Notes under the pieces: generated by a model | Databases searched by the model: none | Seen by the model: the letters and a program-made list of their open reading frames with translations, nothing else | Told to the model about the DNA's origin: nothing | Part shown: positions 37,159-46,413 of the stretch, one piece after another | Layout of the letters: every line of letters starts with the position of its first letter | Numbering within the stretch: the first letter of the stretch is position 1 | Source of the DNA: Microbacterium aurantiacum | GTDB lineage: Bacteria > Actinomycetota > Actinomycetes > Actinomycetales > Microbacteriaceae | Direction: 5' to 3' | Length of the DNA stretch: 64,000 nt | Assembly: GCF_002872075.1 (NCBI RefSeq) | Contig: NZ_PGGU01000005.1 | Span: 248,001 to 312,000, forward strand | Made by a program: the position numbers and the translations under genes

Positions 37159-39723
37159 TCAGTCGTCGGCGTCGCGTGCCTGAGCGGCCAGCGCCCGCTC
37201 CACATCCGCCAGGTTCTCCAGGACCAGACGGCGCAGCGCCGGAGCGGCGTCCTGGTTGGCCGAGAGCCAGGCGCGGGTGGCATCGCGGAGCTCGACGTTC
37301 CCGAGTGCCGTCGGGTAGAGCCCGGTGATGAGGTACTGGGCGATCTGGTAGCTGCGGGACTCCCAGATGGGCACGAGCATGTCGAAGTAGGCGGGAACGA
37401 ACTCACCGAGCACGCCCACGCCGGCCGGGTGCACGAAGCCGAGTGCGGCAGCGCGGACGATCGTGTTGGGTGCGTCATCGCGCTCGATGAGCGAGGCCCA
37501 CGCGGCCCTCTTGGACTCCGCGTCCGGAAGAGCAGCACGCGCCTGCGCCGCGAATTCGCCGCCCTTGGAGGTGTTGTCCGCGGCGAGCGCGGCGTCGATG
37601 GATGCCGCATCCGTCGCGCCGATGGTGGCGAGGCCCACGAGCAGCTGCCAGTTGAGGTCGGCGTCGATCTCGAGGCCGGGGAGCGTCTCCTCGCCGGAGC
37701 GGAGGCGTCCGACGATGCCGGCGTGCTCCGGGGTTACCAGCGCGTTCGCGAACGCGGTCACGAACTGCAGCTGGCTGTCGCTGCCCGCTTCTGCCGATTC
37801 GGCGAGGGCCCACAGGCCGTCGGCGATCTTCTGGCGGGCGGCGGTGCGCTCCGCGGGTGCGACGTAGAGGTTGGCGGCGGTCCGCAGTTGCGCGAGCGTC
37901 GTGCGAACCGTGGTCGATTCGGTCTCGCGGCCGATGTTGCCGAGGACGAGGTCGATGTAGTCGGATGCCGCGCTCTCGGCGTCGCGGGTCTGATCCCACG
38001 CCGCACCCCAGACGAGCGACCGTGCCAGCGGAGCGCTGATATCGGCCAGGTGGGCGATCGCGGTGGCGAGCGAGCGCTCATCGAGACGGATCTTCGCGTA
38101 GGCGAGGTCGTCGTCATTGAGCAGCACCAGGTCGGGCCGCTTCAGCCCGTGCAGCTCGGGGACCTCGGTGCGGTCGCCGTCGACGTCGACCTCGATGTAG
38201 TGGCTGCGGACGAGCGCGCCGTCCTGGAGCGTGTAGAAGCCGATGCCCAGGCGGTGCGGACGGATGGTCGGGTAGTCGGCCGGGGCCGTCTGCGTCACGG
38301 CGAAACGAGTGATCGTGCCGTCGGCGTCATCGGCGATGACCGGCTCGAGGGTGTTGACCCCGGCGGTCTCGAGCCACTTCTTCGACCAGGTGCTGAGCTC
38401 GCGGCCGCTGGTGGCCTCCAGCTCGACCAGCAGGTCGCTCAATTCGGTGTTCCCCCACGAGTGCTTCTGGAAGTACTGGGATACGCCGGCGAAGAACGCC
38501 TCGATGCCCACCCAGGCCGCGAGCTGCTTGAGCACCGACCCGCCCTTGGCGTACGTGATGCCGTCGAAGTTGACCTGCACGTCTTCGAGATCGTTGATCT
38601 CGGCGACGATCGGATGCGTCGACGGAAGCTGGTCCTGGCGGTAGGCCCAGGTCTTCTCCATCGCGTTGAAGGTGGTCCACGCCTCGGTCCACTCGGTGGC
38701 CTCCGCGGTCGCGATGGTCGACGCCCACTCGGCGAACGACTCGTTCAGCCAGAGGTCGTTCCACCATTTCATGGTGACCAGGTCGCCGAACCACATGTGG
38801 GCGAGCTCGTGCAGGATCGTGACGACTCGACGCTCCTTGACCGCGTCGGTGACCTTGCTGCGGAAGACGTAGGACTCGGTGAACGTCACCGCACCCGCGT
38901 TCTCCATCGCACCGGCGTTGAACTCCGGGACGAAGAGCTGGTCGTATTTGGCGAACGGGTACGGAACCCCGAACTTTGACTCGAAGTACTCGAAGCCCTG
39001 GCGCGTCTTGTCGAAGATGTAGTCGGCGTCGAGGTGCTGCCACAGGCTCTTGCGTCCGTAGACGCCGAGTGGGATGACCTTGCCGGAGGCGCTGGTCAGC
39101 TCCGAGAAGGTGGACTCGTAAGGGCCGGCGACCAGGGCGGTGATGTACGACGAGATGCGCGGCGTGGGTTCGAAACCCCAGGTGGCGATGCTCTCGGCAC
39201 CGGCCGAAGCGTCGTGGACGATGGGCTCGGGGGTGGGTGAGTTGGAGACGACCTTCCACGCGGCGGGGGCGGTGATCGTGAACTGGAAGGTGGCCTTCAG
39301 ATCGGGCTGCTCGAACACGGCGAACACGCGCCGCGAATCCGGCACCTCGAACTGCGAGTAGAGATAGACCTCCTGGTCGACCGGGTCGACGAAGCGGTGG
39401 AGGCCCTCACCGGTGTTCGTGTACTCGCAGTCGGCGTCGACGACGAGCACGTTCTCGGCCTTCAGGCCCGCGAGCGCGATCCGGGAGTCCCCGAACACCT
39501 CGTCCGGGTCCAGCAGTTCGCCGTTGAGCGAGACTTCGCGCACCTCACGGGCGATGAGATCGATGAACGTGAAGCTCTCCGGCGTCGCGGTGAAGCGCAC
39601 GACGCTCCGGGAGCCGAAGACCTCAGCACCCTTCGTCAGATCGAGTGCGACTTCGTACGACTGCGTGTCGATGACGTCGCGGCGCTCCTGCGCTTCGATG
39701 CGGGTGAGGTTCTCTCCAGGCAC
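37159..39723 (-). CDS. pepN: Aminopeptidase N
   Basis: PepN is an M1 zinc aminopeptidase that removes N-terminal residues from peptides. The 854-residue protein has an N-terminal beta domain, the GAMEN motif (NAGAMENAGAVTF) and zinc site HELAHMWFGD (H305, E306, H309) with the third ligand E328 in NESFAEW, followed by the long alpha-helical C-terminal ERAP1-like domain. Length is typical for actinobacterial PepN. The GTG start is preceded by GGGAG at 7 nt. It is transcribed singly, divergent from hemH, with a 141-nt gap in between. Confidence 0.97.
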   Translation of the reverse strand: MPGENLTRIEAQERRDVIDTQSYEVALDLTKGAEVFGSRSVVRFTATPESFTFIDLIAREVREVSLNGELLDPDEVFGDSRIALAGLKAENVLVVDADCEYTNTGEGLHRFVDPVDQEVYLYSQFEVPDSRRVFAVFEQPDLKATFQFTITAPAAWKVVSNSPTPEPIVHDASAGAESIATWGFEPTPRISSYITALVAGPYESTFSELTSASGKVIPLGVYGRKSLWQHLDADYIFDKTRQGFEYFESKFGVPYPFAKYDQLFVPEFNAGAMENAGAVTFTESYVFRSKVTDAVKERRVVTILHELAHMWFGDLVTMKWWNDLWLNESFAEWASTIATAEATEWTEAWTTFNAMEKTWAYRQDQLPSTHPIVAEINDLEDVQVNFDGITYAKGGSVLKQLAAWVGIEAFFAGVSQYFQKHSWGNTELSDLLVELEATSGRELSTWSKKWLETAGVNTLEPVIADDADGTITRFAVTQTAPADYPTIRPHRLGIGFYTLQDGALVRSHYIEVDVDGDRTEVPELHGLKRPDLVLLNDDDLAYAKIRLDERSLATAIAHLADISAPLARSLVWGAAWDQTRDAESAASDYIDLVLGNIGRETESTTVRTTLAQLRTAANLYVAPAERTAARQKIADGLWALAESAEAGSDSQLQFVTAFANALVTPEHAGIVGRLRSGEETLPGLEIDADLNWQLLVGLATIGATDAASIDAALAADNTSKGGEFAAQARAALPDAESKRAAWASLIERDDAPNTIVRAAALGFVHPAGVGVLGEFVPAYFDMLVPIWESRSYQIAQYLITGLYPTALGNVELRDATRAWLSANQDAAPALRRLVLENLADVERALAAQARDADD

Positions 39724-39852
39724 AGCTGTACTCCCAGGGGTGAGGGGATGTCACCGCAATGAGACGCGGCTGGCGTCGACGGCAACCATGACAGCCTACG
39801 CCAGGAGCCGCGCCGGGCGAGCGCTGAGGGGATACCCATAGGTTTCGGGTGG

Positions 39853-39858
39853 AAGGAT
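39853..39858 (+). promoter_or_regulatory. Possible -10 box of hemH
   Basis: AAGGAT lies 6 nt before GTG 39865. The match is weaker than the TAGACT-type boxes, but the spacing is the same and there is no ribosome-binding site. Confidence 0.3.
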
Positions 39859-39864
39859 GGAACG

Positions 39865-41049
39865 GTGACCGCGATCGATTCGGATGCCGTTCCCCATGCT
39901 TCTCCCGCTGCCGCTGACGGCGCCCCCTATGTGACCACTCCCGTCGCGTACGACGGTGTGCTCCTCGCCGGCTTCGGAGGGCCTGAGGGGCAGGACGACG
40001 TGATCCCCTTCCTGCGTAACGTGACCCGTGGGCGAGGCATCCCCGATGAGCGTCTCGAAGAGGTCGCGCATCACTACCGTCATTTCGGCGGGGTGAGTCC
40101 GATCAACGGACAGAACCGCGCGCTCAAGCAGGCGCTGGAGGCCGAACTGGCGGAGCGCCGCATCGAGCTCCCTGTCTACTGGGGCAACCGCAACTGGACG
40201 CCCTATCTGAGCGATGCCGTCACCGAGGCCGCGGCGCAGGGGGACACCACTCTTCTCGCCTTCGCCACCAGCGCCTACAGCTCGTTCTCCAGTTGCCGGC
40301 AGTACCGGGAGGATTTCGCCCAGGTCCTGGAGGAGACCGGCCTCGGCGGCACGGTCACGATCGACAAGATCCGCCCCTTCTACGATCACCCCGGCTTCGT
40401 CGCCGCCTTCGAGACCGGCGTGCGCACCGCGGTCGAGGGCTTCCTCGCCGACGGCATCCCTGCCGACGCGATCCAGGTGCTGTTCTCCACGCACAGCATC
40501 CCCACCGCCGACGCGCAGCGCTCCGGACCCCGCGATGTGGACTTCGGACCAGGCGGGGCCTACGCGGCGCAGCACGAGGCCGTCGCCGGCTGGGTCATGG
40601 ACCGTGTCGGGCAGGCCGTCCCGGCCGCGACCGACGTCGCCTGGGAGCTGGTCTACCAGTCGCGCTCGGGTCCCGCGACGCAGCCCTGGCTCGAGCCGGA
40701 TGTCTGCGACGTGATCGGCGAGCTTCCGGCGCGCGGCCGGACGGCCGTGGTCGTGGTGCCGGTGGGCTTCATGAGCGACCACATGGAAGTGCTGTGGGAT
40801 CTGGACACCGAGGCGGCGGAGGCAGCCGCGGACGCCGGACTCTCTTTCATCCGTACGCCGACGCCGGGTGTCTCCGCGTCGTTCGTCACCGGGATCGTCG
40901 ACCTCATCCAGGAGCGACTCGAAGGACGAGCGGCATCCGAGCGCTCGCACGTGACGGACCTCGGACCGAGCTTCGACATCTGCCGGCCGGGTTGCTGCGA
41001 GAACGTGCGCGCCGGATTCAAGCCGGCCGCCGCCGGTCTCGCTCCCTGA
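39865..41049 (+). CDS. hemH: Ferrochelatase (coproporphyrin III type, HemH/CpfC)
   Basis: The enzyme inserts iron into the porphyrin ring; in actinobacteria the substrate is coproporphyrin III (established for the pathway). The 394-residue protein has an N-terminal extension of about 28 residues, then GVLLAGFGGPEGQDDVIPFLRN, FGGVSPINGQNRAL, the active-site region FSTHSIPTADAQR, and ELVYQSRSG. The cysteines C144 in SSCRQY, and C373, C377, C378 in CRPGCCEN near the C-terminus, match the [2Fe-2S] ligand layout of actinobacterial ferrochelatases. GTG 39865 follows AAGGAT by 6 nt. Confidence 0.95.
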   Translation: MTAIDSDAVPHASPAAADGAPYVTTPVAYDGVLLAGFGGPEGQDDVIPFLRNVTRGRGIPDERLEEVAHHYRHFGGVSPINGQNRALKQALEAELAERRIELPVYWGNRNWTPYLSDAVTEAAAQGDTTLLAFATSAYSSFSSCRQYREDFAQVLEETGLGGTVTIDKIRPFYDHPGFVAAFETGVRTAVEGFLADGIPADAIQVLFSTHSIPTADAQRSGPRDVDFGPGGAYAAQHEAVAGWVMDRVGQAVPAATDVAWELVYQSRSGPATQPWLEPDVCDVIGELPARGRTAVVVVPVGFMSDHMEVLWDLDTEAAEAAADAGLSFIRTPTPGVSASFVTGIVDLIQERLEGRAASERSHVTDLGPSFDICRPGCCENVRAGFKPAAAGLAP

Positions 41050-41075
41050 ACCCACGGGCAGAGCCTGCGGACTTC

Positions 41076-41081
41076 TAGGAT
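41076..41081 (+). promoter_or_regulatory. -10 box of rpiB
   Basis: TAGGAT, then 7 nt, then ATG 41089. It also contains an in-frame ATG at 41080, which is unlikely to be the start. Confidence 0.4.
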
Positions 41082-41088
41082 GGATCCC

Positions 41089-41574
41089 ATGCGCATCCAT
41101 ATCGCCACCGATCACGCCGGTCTCGATTTCTCCACCCAGCTGCAGGATCACCTGCGCTCCGCCGGACACGACGTCATCGACCACGGTCCGATCGAGTACG
41201 ACGCGGTGGACGACTATCCCGCTTTCTGCATCCGCGCCGCTCAGGCGGTCGTATCGGACCAGAGCGCCGGCGTCGAGGCCCTGGGCGTGGTCTTCGGGGG
41301 ATCCGGCAATGGCGAGCAGATCGCGGCGAACAAGGTGCAGGGCATCCGGGCCGCCCTCGTCTGGAACCTCTCCACAGCCGAGCTCGCCCGCGAGCACAAC
41401 GATGCGAACGTGATCGCGATCGGGGCTCGTCAGCACTCCTTCGACGAGGTGACGAGCTTCATCGACCGGTTCGTCTCGACGCCGTTCAGCGACGAGGAGC
41501 GGCACGTCCGCCGCATCGCGCAGATCGCTGCCTACGAGCGCGACGGCTCACTGCTCCCGGATCCCCGGGCCTGA
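41089..41574 (+). CDS. rpiB: Ribose-5-phosphate isomerase B
   Basis: RpiB interconverts ribose 5-phosphate and ribulose 5-phosphate. The 161-residue protein starts MRIHIATDHAGLDFS and carries GVVFGGSGNGEQIAANKVQGIRAAL, the phosphate/sugar-binding loop, with HNDANVIAIGARQ and a C-terminal RHVRRIAQIAAYE helix. The sequence has Ser at the position where Cys is common in other RpiB enzymes (GGSGNG), as in the actinobacterial subfamily. It is followed 1 nt later by the Nei-type glycosylase gene, the same order as in mycobacteria. Confidence 0.95.
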   Translation: MRIHIATDHAGLDFSTQLQDHLRSAGHDVIDHGPIEYDAVDDYPAFCIRAAQAVVSDQSAGVEALGVVFGGSGNGEQIAANKVQGIRAALVWNLSTAELAREHNDANVIAIGARQHSFDEVTSFIDRFVSTPFSDEERHVRRIAQIAAYERDGSLLPDPRA

Positions 41575-41575
41575 C

Positions 41576-42592
41576 ATGCCCGAGGGGCATTCCGTCCACC
41601 GGATCGCGCGTCAGTTCGATCGCAACTTCATCGGCAAGACCCTTCTGGCGTCGAGCCCGCAGGGCCGTTTCGCCGAAGGAGCCGCCGTCCTCGACAGACG
41701 TGAGGCGGTGAGCGTCCAGGCCGTCGGCAAGCAGATGTTCCTTGAGACAGAGGGCGACGTGTGGCTGCGGGTGCACCTCGGCCTGTACGGCGCTTGGGAC
41801 TTCGCGGGCGAGATCGAGGCCGACGCGACGATCGCATCGGCGAACGGGCGGATGGGCCAGACGAACCAGCGTGGCACCGACCTCGACGCGCTGATCGACG
41901 ACGAGGCGCCGATCCTGGATGACGCGGGAGAGAACTCCCTCTCGTCCATCGGTGCGCCCCGGCGCACGCGGGTGCGCGTGCGCATGTCCGAGCAGACGAA
42001 GGGCCTCGCCGACGAGGGAGCCGAATGGCCGCCGCCCATCGTCGGGCAGGTGCGGCTGCGACTCATGACCGACATCACGGCTGCGGATCTGCGCGGACCC
42101 ACGGCGTGTGTTCTGCAGACGCCGGAAGAGATGCTCGCCACCGTCGCCAGGCTCGGTCCCGACCCGCTCGTCGGCGATCCTGTCGAGAACGAGGAGCGTT
42201 TCGTCCGTGCCGTGCGGAAGAAGCAGACCGTCATCGCGCTGCTGCTGATGGATCAGTCGGTGGTCAGCGGCATCGGCAATGTCTATCGTGCGGAGATGCT
42301 GTTCCGGGAGCGGCTCAACCCGCACACGCCGGGTCGCGACGTTCCGGAGGAGACAGTCCGTGCGCTGTGGCGGGACTGGGTGCGTCTCCTTGCGATCGGC
42401 GTCGAGACCGGCCAGATGATGACCATGGACGATCTGGATCCCTCGCAGTACCGTGCGGCCATGGCGAGTCGCGATGATCGCCACTGGGTCTATCACCGGG
42501 CGGGTCTGCCCTGCCGCGTCTGCGGCACCGAGATCGCGCTCGAGGAGATCGGCGCGCGCAAGCTGTACTGGTGCCCGCGCTGCCAGGCCTGA
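41576..42592 (+). CDS. Fpg/Nei family DNA glycosylase (Nei1-like)
   Basis: The 338-residue bifunctional glycosylase/AP lyase removes oxidised bases. It begins MPEGHSVHRIARQFDRNF, with the catalytic Pro2-Glu3, contains the helix-two-turn-helix region VVSGIGNVYRAEMLF, and ends with a zinc finger CRVCGTEI...WCPRCQ of four cysteines. MPEGHS and the pairing with rpiB match mycobacterial Nei1 (Rv2464c). The acidic insertion around residues 100-145 (DEAPILDDAGENS) is a lineage feature. The ATG is 1 nt beyond the rpiB stop, so the two are co-transcribed. Confidence 0.93.
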   Translation: MPEGHSVHRIARQFDRNFIGKTLLASSPQGRFAEGAAVLDRREAVSVQAVGKQMFLETEGDVWLRVHLGLYGAWDFAGEIEADATIASANGRMGQTNQRGTDLDALIDDEAPILDDAGENSLSSIGAPRRTRVRVRMSEQTKGLADEGAEWPPPIVGQVRLRLMTDITAADLRGPTACVLQTPEEMLATVARLGPDPLVGDPVENEERFVRAVRKKQTVIALLLMDQSVVSGIGNVYRAEMLFRERLNPHTPGRDVPEETVRALWRDWVRLLAIGVETGQMMTMDDLDPSQYRAAMASRDDRHWVYHRAGLPCRVCGTEIALEEIGARKLYWCPRCQA

Positions 42593-42647
42593 GCATCCGT
42601 CTGCGAACACGCGGTGGCATGGCGGGCTGACCCGTGATGTCTGTGAA

Positions 42648-42653
42648 TAGGGT
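42648..42653 (+). promoter_or_regulatory. Possible -10 box of the alanine symporter gene
   Basis: TAGGGT predicts a leader of about 30 nt containing CAGGAG before ATG 42692. The 99-nt gap (42593-42691) is too short for a glycine riboswitch, which precedes some related symporters. Confidence 0.3.
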
Positions 42654-42691
42654 GAGAACGCTTTCGCCCCGCAGCGCAGACAGGAGTCGAC

Positions 42692-44170
42692 ATGGACCTC
42701 ACCGGATTGCAGACCATCCTCGAGACGATCAGCGGAGTCATCTGGGGGCCGTTCGTCCTCATCCCGCTGCTCCTGGGAACGGGGCTGTATCTGACGATCC
42801 GGCTGGGTGGGCTGCAGTTCATCCGCCTGGGTTCCGCACTTCGTCTCGGCCTGCTCACGCGCAAGGACCCGGGCTCCGATGGTGACATCTCCCAGTTCCA
42901 GGCACTGACGACGGCGCTGGCCGCCACCGTCGGAACGGGGAACATCGTCGGCGTGGCGACCGCGATCGGCATCGGCGGCCCCGGCGCTCTGTTCTGGATG
43001 TGGGTGACCGGCCTGCTGGGCATGGCTTCGAAGTATTCGGAGGCCTTCCTCGGCGTGCGGTTCCGCACCACCGATGCCGCGGGCGAGAAATCCGGCGGGC
43101 CGCAGTACTACCTCGAGCGCGGGATCCCGGGTCCTTTTGGAAAGGTCCTCGCCCTCTCTTTCGCCGTGTTCGCCGTCATCGCCTGCTTCGGCATCGGCAA
43201 CATGACGCAGGGGAATTCGATCGCCCAGAACCTCCAGTCCAGCTTCGAGGTTCCCACCTGGGTGACTGGCATCGTGCTGACCGTGTTCGCGATGGTGGTG
43301 CTCGTCGGCGGGATCAAGTCCATCGGACGCGTGACGGCAGGGTTCGTGCCGATCATGATCATCTTCTACGTGCTCGGCGCGCTGTACATCCTGATCGCGA
43401 ACGTCGGCGCGCTTCCCGCGGCCTTCGCGCAGATCTTCAGCGAGGCCTTCACCGGCACGAGCGCCGTCGGCGGCTTCGCCGGCTCCGCGATCATCATCGC
43501 GGTCCAGTTCGGCGTCGCCCGCGGCATCTTCTCGAACGAGTCCGGCATGGGGTCGGCGGCCATCGCGGCCGCGGCGGCGAAGACGAGTCATCCGGTGCGC
43601 CAGGGGCTCGTGTCGATGACACAGACGTTCATCGACACGATCATCGTGGTGACGTGCACGGGTCTCGTGATCGTGGCGACCGGCACCTGGAAGGAGATCG
43701 ACCCGGCGACGGGCGAGCAGATCAGCCCGGCACTGATGACCGGAGCCGCTTTCTCGCACGGTCTTCCCGGGGACTGGGGCCACATCATCGTGACGATCGG
43801 CCTGGTCATGTTCGCCGCCTCGACGATTCTGGGGTGGTCATACTACGGCGAGCGCAACATCGAGCGGCTGCTCGGCCGTCGCGCCGTGATGCCGTTCCGG
43901 ATGGTGTTCTCGCTCGTCGTCTTCATCGGCTGCACGGTTCAGCTGGGGGTCGTCTGGGCCTTCTCCGATGTGATGAACGGGCTCATGGCCCTGCCGAACC
44001 TCATCGGCCTGCTGATCCTCTCGGGACTGGTGGCCCGCGAGACGAAGAAATACCTCGACAACGATCCCAAGCTGCGGGCGAGCCGCGGCGAGGTCGAGTC
44101 CTTCATGCAGGGCACTCCCGGTTGGGAGGAGTGGAAGACGCAGGCGATCCCCGTGGCAGGCAAGCGCTGA
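42692..44170 (+). CDS. Alanine/sodium symporter (AGCS family)
   Basis: The 492-residue membrane protein takes up alanine or glycine with sodium. It has about ten hydrophobic segments and the family signatures ALTTALAATVGTGNIVGVATAI, GPGALFWMWVTGLLGMASKYSE and GVARGIFSNESGMGSAAIAAAAA, with the conserved NESGxGS motif. A soluble segment SHGLPGDWG lies between late helices; the cytoplasmic tail is basic. ATG 42692 is preceded by CAGGAGTCGAC. There is no clear operon partner: Nei lies upstream and a PaiB-like gene downstream. Confidence 0.95.
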   Translation: MDLTGLQTILETISGVIWGPFVLIPLLLGTGLYLTIRLGGLQFIRLGSALRLGLLTRKDPGSDGDISQFQALTTALAATVGTGNIVGVATAIGIGGPGALFWMWVTGLLGMASKYSEAFLGVRFRTTDAAGEKSGGPQYYLERGIPGPFGKVLALSFAVFAVIACFGIGNMTQGNSIAQNLQSSFEVPTWVTGIVLTVFAMVVLVGGIKSIGRVTAGFVPIMIIFYVLGALYILIANVGALPAAFAQIFSEAFTGTSAVGGFAGSAIIIAVQFGVARGIFSNESGMGSAAIAAAAAKTSHPVRQGLVSMTQTFIDTIIVVTCTGLVIVATGTWKEIDPATGEQISPALMTGAAFSHGLPGDWGHIIVTIGLVMFAASTILGWSYYGERNIERLLGRRAVMPFRMVFSLVVFIGCTVQLGVVWAFSDVMNGLMALPNLIGLLILSGLVARETKKYLDNDPKLRASRGEVESFMQGTPGWEEWKTQAIPVAGKR

Positions 44171-44194
44171 CTGCTCTGCCGCCGCTCCGGCCCA

Positions 44195-44200
44195 TAGGCT
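44195..44200 (+). promoter_or_regulatory. -10 box of the paiB-like gene, leaderless start
   Basis: TAGGCT, then GAGAGC, then ATG 44207. Confidence 0.5.
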
Positions 44201-44206
44201 GAGAGC

Positions 44207-44848
44207 ATGCGCCAGAACCCCAGTTTCACCCTTGCCGATGTCGCGGAGATCCGCCGTGTGATCGACGGGAACCCCTGGGCGACGATCGTCAGCGCGGGCC
44301 CCGACGGGATGGTCGCCTCGCACTACGTCGTGCTGCTCGACGAGGAACGCGACGACCTCACCGTCGTGGGGCACGTCGGTCGTCCCGACGACCTGATCCA
44401 CGGCATGGGGGAGCGCGAGCTGCTCGTGATCTTCCAGGGTCCCCATGGCTACATCTCGCCCGGCTGGTACGACGGCGCCCAGGCGGTGCCGACGTGGAAC
44501 TACACCGCGGTTCATCTCGCCGGCATCCCCGAGATCCTCAGCGCCGACGAGAACCTCGCCGTGCTCGACCGACTGGTGGACCGGTTCGAGGGCGGGATGC
44601 CGGAGCCGAGGCGCATGTGGGAACGGCCCAATGACGAGGCATTCGTGAACCGGATGGCCGCCGGCACCGTCGGCTTCCGGCTGACGCCCACCCGAGTGGT
44701 GGCCAAGCGCAAGCTGAGCCAGAACAAACCGGCCGAGACCATCGAGACGGTGATCAGAGAACTCTCCTCTGACGGGCCCTACGCGAACCCGGCGCTGGCC
44801 GCCGAGATGCGGCGCGCTCAGGACGCTCGGATCGAGGCGCAGCGGTGA
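44207..44848 (+). CDS. FMN-binding negative transcriptional regulator family protein (PaiB-like)
   Basis: The 213-residue protein has a split-barrel flavin fold: ADVAEIRRVIDGNPWATIV, SHYVVLLDEERDDLTVVGHVGRPDDL, then FQGPHGYISPGWYDGAQAVPTWNYTAVHLAG, the defining region of PaiB. In Bacillus PaiB regulates protease and sporulation genes; here no target is apparent and flavin binding is inferred. The C-terminus is helical (LAAEMRRAQDARIEAQR). Its stop overlaps the start of the amidohydrolase gene by 4 nt, so they are coupled. Confidence 0.9.
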   Translation: MRQNPSFTLADVAEIRRVIDGNPWATIVSAGPDGMVASHYVVLLDEERDDLTVVGHVGRPDDLIHGMGERELLVIFQGPHGYISPGWYDGAQAVPTWNYTAVHLAGIPEILSADENLAVLDRLVDRFEGGMPEPRRMWERPNDEAFVNRMAAGTVGFRLTPTRVVAKRKLSQNKPAETIETVIRELSSDGPYANPALAAEMRRAQDARIEAQR

Positions 44849-46341
44849 CAGCACGCGGCACACGCATCGGAATGATCCGAGGTGCCCGCATCGCCGGGCC
44901 GGGTCGCGAGTTCCTTCTCTCGGACGAGCCGGTCGACATCCACATCGACGGTGAAGTGATCTCCGACATCGCACCGACGGGTGCCCTGCCGGCGCGCGGT
45001 GATGTTCTCGATGCCGGCGGAGGCTGGGTCGTACCAGGACTCTGGGACAACCACGTGCACACCGTGCAGTGGGCCCTCGCCGCCGAGCGAGAGCCGCTGG
45101 GCGACGTGGGATCGGCGGCCCAAGCCGCCGAGCGGATGTCATCGGTCGCTCCGCTTCCCGATGGGCGCCGCGTCGGCAGCGGTTTTCGCGACGCGCTGTG
45201 GGCGGATGCTCCGACGCTCGACCTGCTCGACTCCCGGACGGGCGAAGTGCCGACCTACCTGATCAATGCGGATGTGCACAGCGTGTGGCTGAACTCGGCG
45301 GCGCTCCGCCGAGAGGGATTCTCCAGCCCCGACGGGATGCTCCGGGAGGAGGACGCCTTCGAGATCTCTCGACGGCTGAACGCCGCGGACCCCGACCGGG
45401 GCGATCGCGCGGTGCATCGCGCGGGGGAGCAGGCCGCAGCTCGTGGCGTCACCGGCCTGGTCGACTTCGACATGGCATGGAACGCCGACGCGTGGCCTCG
45501 GCGCGTCGCCGCCGGGTTCGCGGCGCATCGCGTGGAGTTCGCCGTGTACCCCTTCGACCTCGATCGCGCCATCGCAGCAGGACTCCGCACCGGCGAGTTC
45601 CATCAATCATCGGATGCCCCGGTCGACGGTGCCGGACTGGTGCGGGTGGGACCGCTGAAGGTCATCACGGACGGCTCGCTCGGAACCCGCACGGCGGCGT
45701 GCTCGCATCCATACGCCGGCCAGGAGGCCAACTTCGGCGTGCTCAACGTCGCGCCGGAGGAACTCGTCGAACTACTGCTCCGTGCGACGGGGGCGGGGCT
45801 GTCCGCTGCGGTGCACGCGATCGGCGACCGTGCCACGACGACGGCACTCGACGCATTCACCCTTTCCGGAGCGAGCGGCACGATCGAGCACGCCCAGCTG
45901 GTGCGGCACGCCGACCTCGCACGCTTCGCCCGTCTCGGGGTGATCGCGAGCGTCCAGCCGCAGCATGCGCTGGACGACCGCGACCTGGTGGACGGCTACT
46001 GGGCCCGGCAGACGGCGGTGGGATACCCGCTCGCCTCTCTCCGCAGCGCCGGGGTCGAGCTGCGATTCGGCTCGGATGCGCCGGTCGCGCCACTGGACCC
46101 GTGGCAGGCCATCGCCGCAGCGGTGACGCGTACCGACGACGTTCGTGAGCCGTGGCATCCCGAGGAGAGGCTCAGCGTCGATGATGCCCTGAAGGCGAGC
46201 GTGCGATCGTCGGTGCGTCCGGGAGAACCGGCGGATATCGTCCTCTGCGATGCCGACCCGCACACTGCCCCCGCCACCGCGCTTCGCGGGATGGGAGTGT
46301 CGGCGACGGTCCTCGCCGGACGCATCACGCACCTCTCCTGA
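44845..46341 (+). CDS. Amidohydrolase (YtcJ-like)
   Basis: The 498-residue protein is a metal-dependent hydrolase of the amidohydrolase superfamily. Near residue 70 it has VPGLWDNHVHT with the HxH metal site, then AAVHAIGDRATTTALDAF and GTIEHAQLVRHADLARF, and close to the end the Asp ligand in RFGSDAPVAPLDPWQAIAAAVTR, which matches the YtcJ subfamily. Substrates in this subfamily are largely unknown. It is coupled to the PaiB-like gene (GTGA overlap), which hints at a shared role in amine or amide metabolism. Confidence 0.88.
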   Translation: MTARGTRIGMIRGARIAGPGREFLLSDEPVDIHIDGEVISDIAPTGALPARGDVLDAGGGWVVPGLWDNHVHTVQWALAAEREPLGDVGSAAQAAERMSSVAPLPDGRRVGSGFRDALWADAPTLDLLDSRTGEVPTYLINADVHSVWLNSAALRREGFSSPDGMLREEDAFEISRRLNAADPDRGDRAVHRAGEQAAARGVTGLVDFDMAWNADAWPRRVAAGFAAHRVEFAVYPFDLDRAIAAGLRTGEFHQSSDAPVDGAGLVRVGPLKVITDGSLGTRTAACSHPYAGQEANFGVLNVAPEELVELLLRATGAGLSAAVHAIGDRATTTALDAFTLSGASGTIEHAQLVRHADLARFARLGVIASVQPQHALDDRDLVDGYWARQTAVGYPLASLRSAGVELRFGSDAPVAPLDPWQAIAAAVTRTDDVREPWHPEERLSVDDALKASVRSSVRPGEPADIVLCDADPHTAPATALRGMGVSATVLAGRITHLS

Positions 46342-46401
46342 GCGCCGGTTCCCACATCCGGCGAACCCCTGCCGGTCGCGGGAACCTCCGAGCATCCGCG
46401 C

Positions 46402-46407
46402 TATCGT
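46402..46407 (+). promoter_or_regulatory. -10 box of the acyltransferase gene, leaderless start
   Basis: TATCGT, then CGTATG, then GTG 46414. The geometry picks GTG 46414 over the ATG at 46411 as start. Confidence 0.45.
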
Positions 46408-46413
46408 CGTATG

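Noticed and set aside
42593..42691. Possible glycine riboswitch before the AGCS symporter
   Set aside because: The gap is only 99 nt and I see no paired aptamer core.
41486..43783. Minus-strand open frame of 765 residues opposite nei and the alanine symporter gene
   Set aside because: His/Asp/Arg-rich with no hydrophobic pattern or motif; both plus-strand genes are certain.
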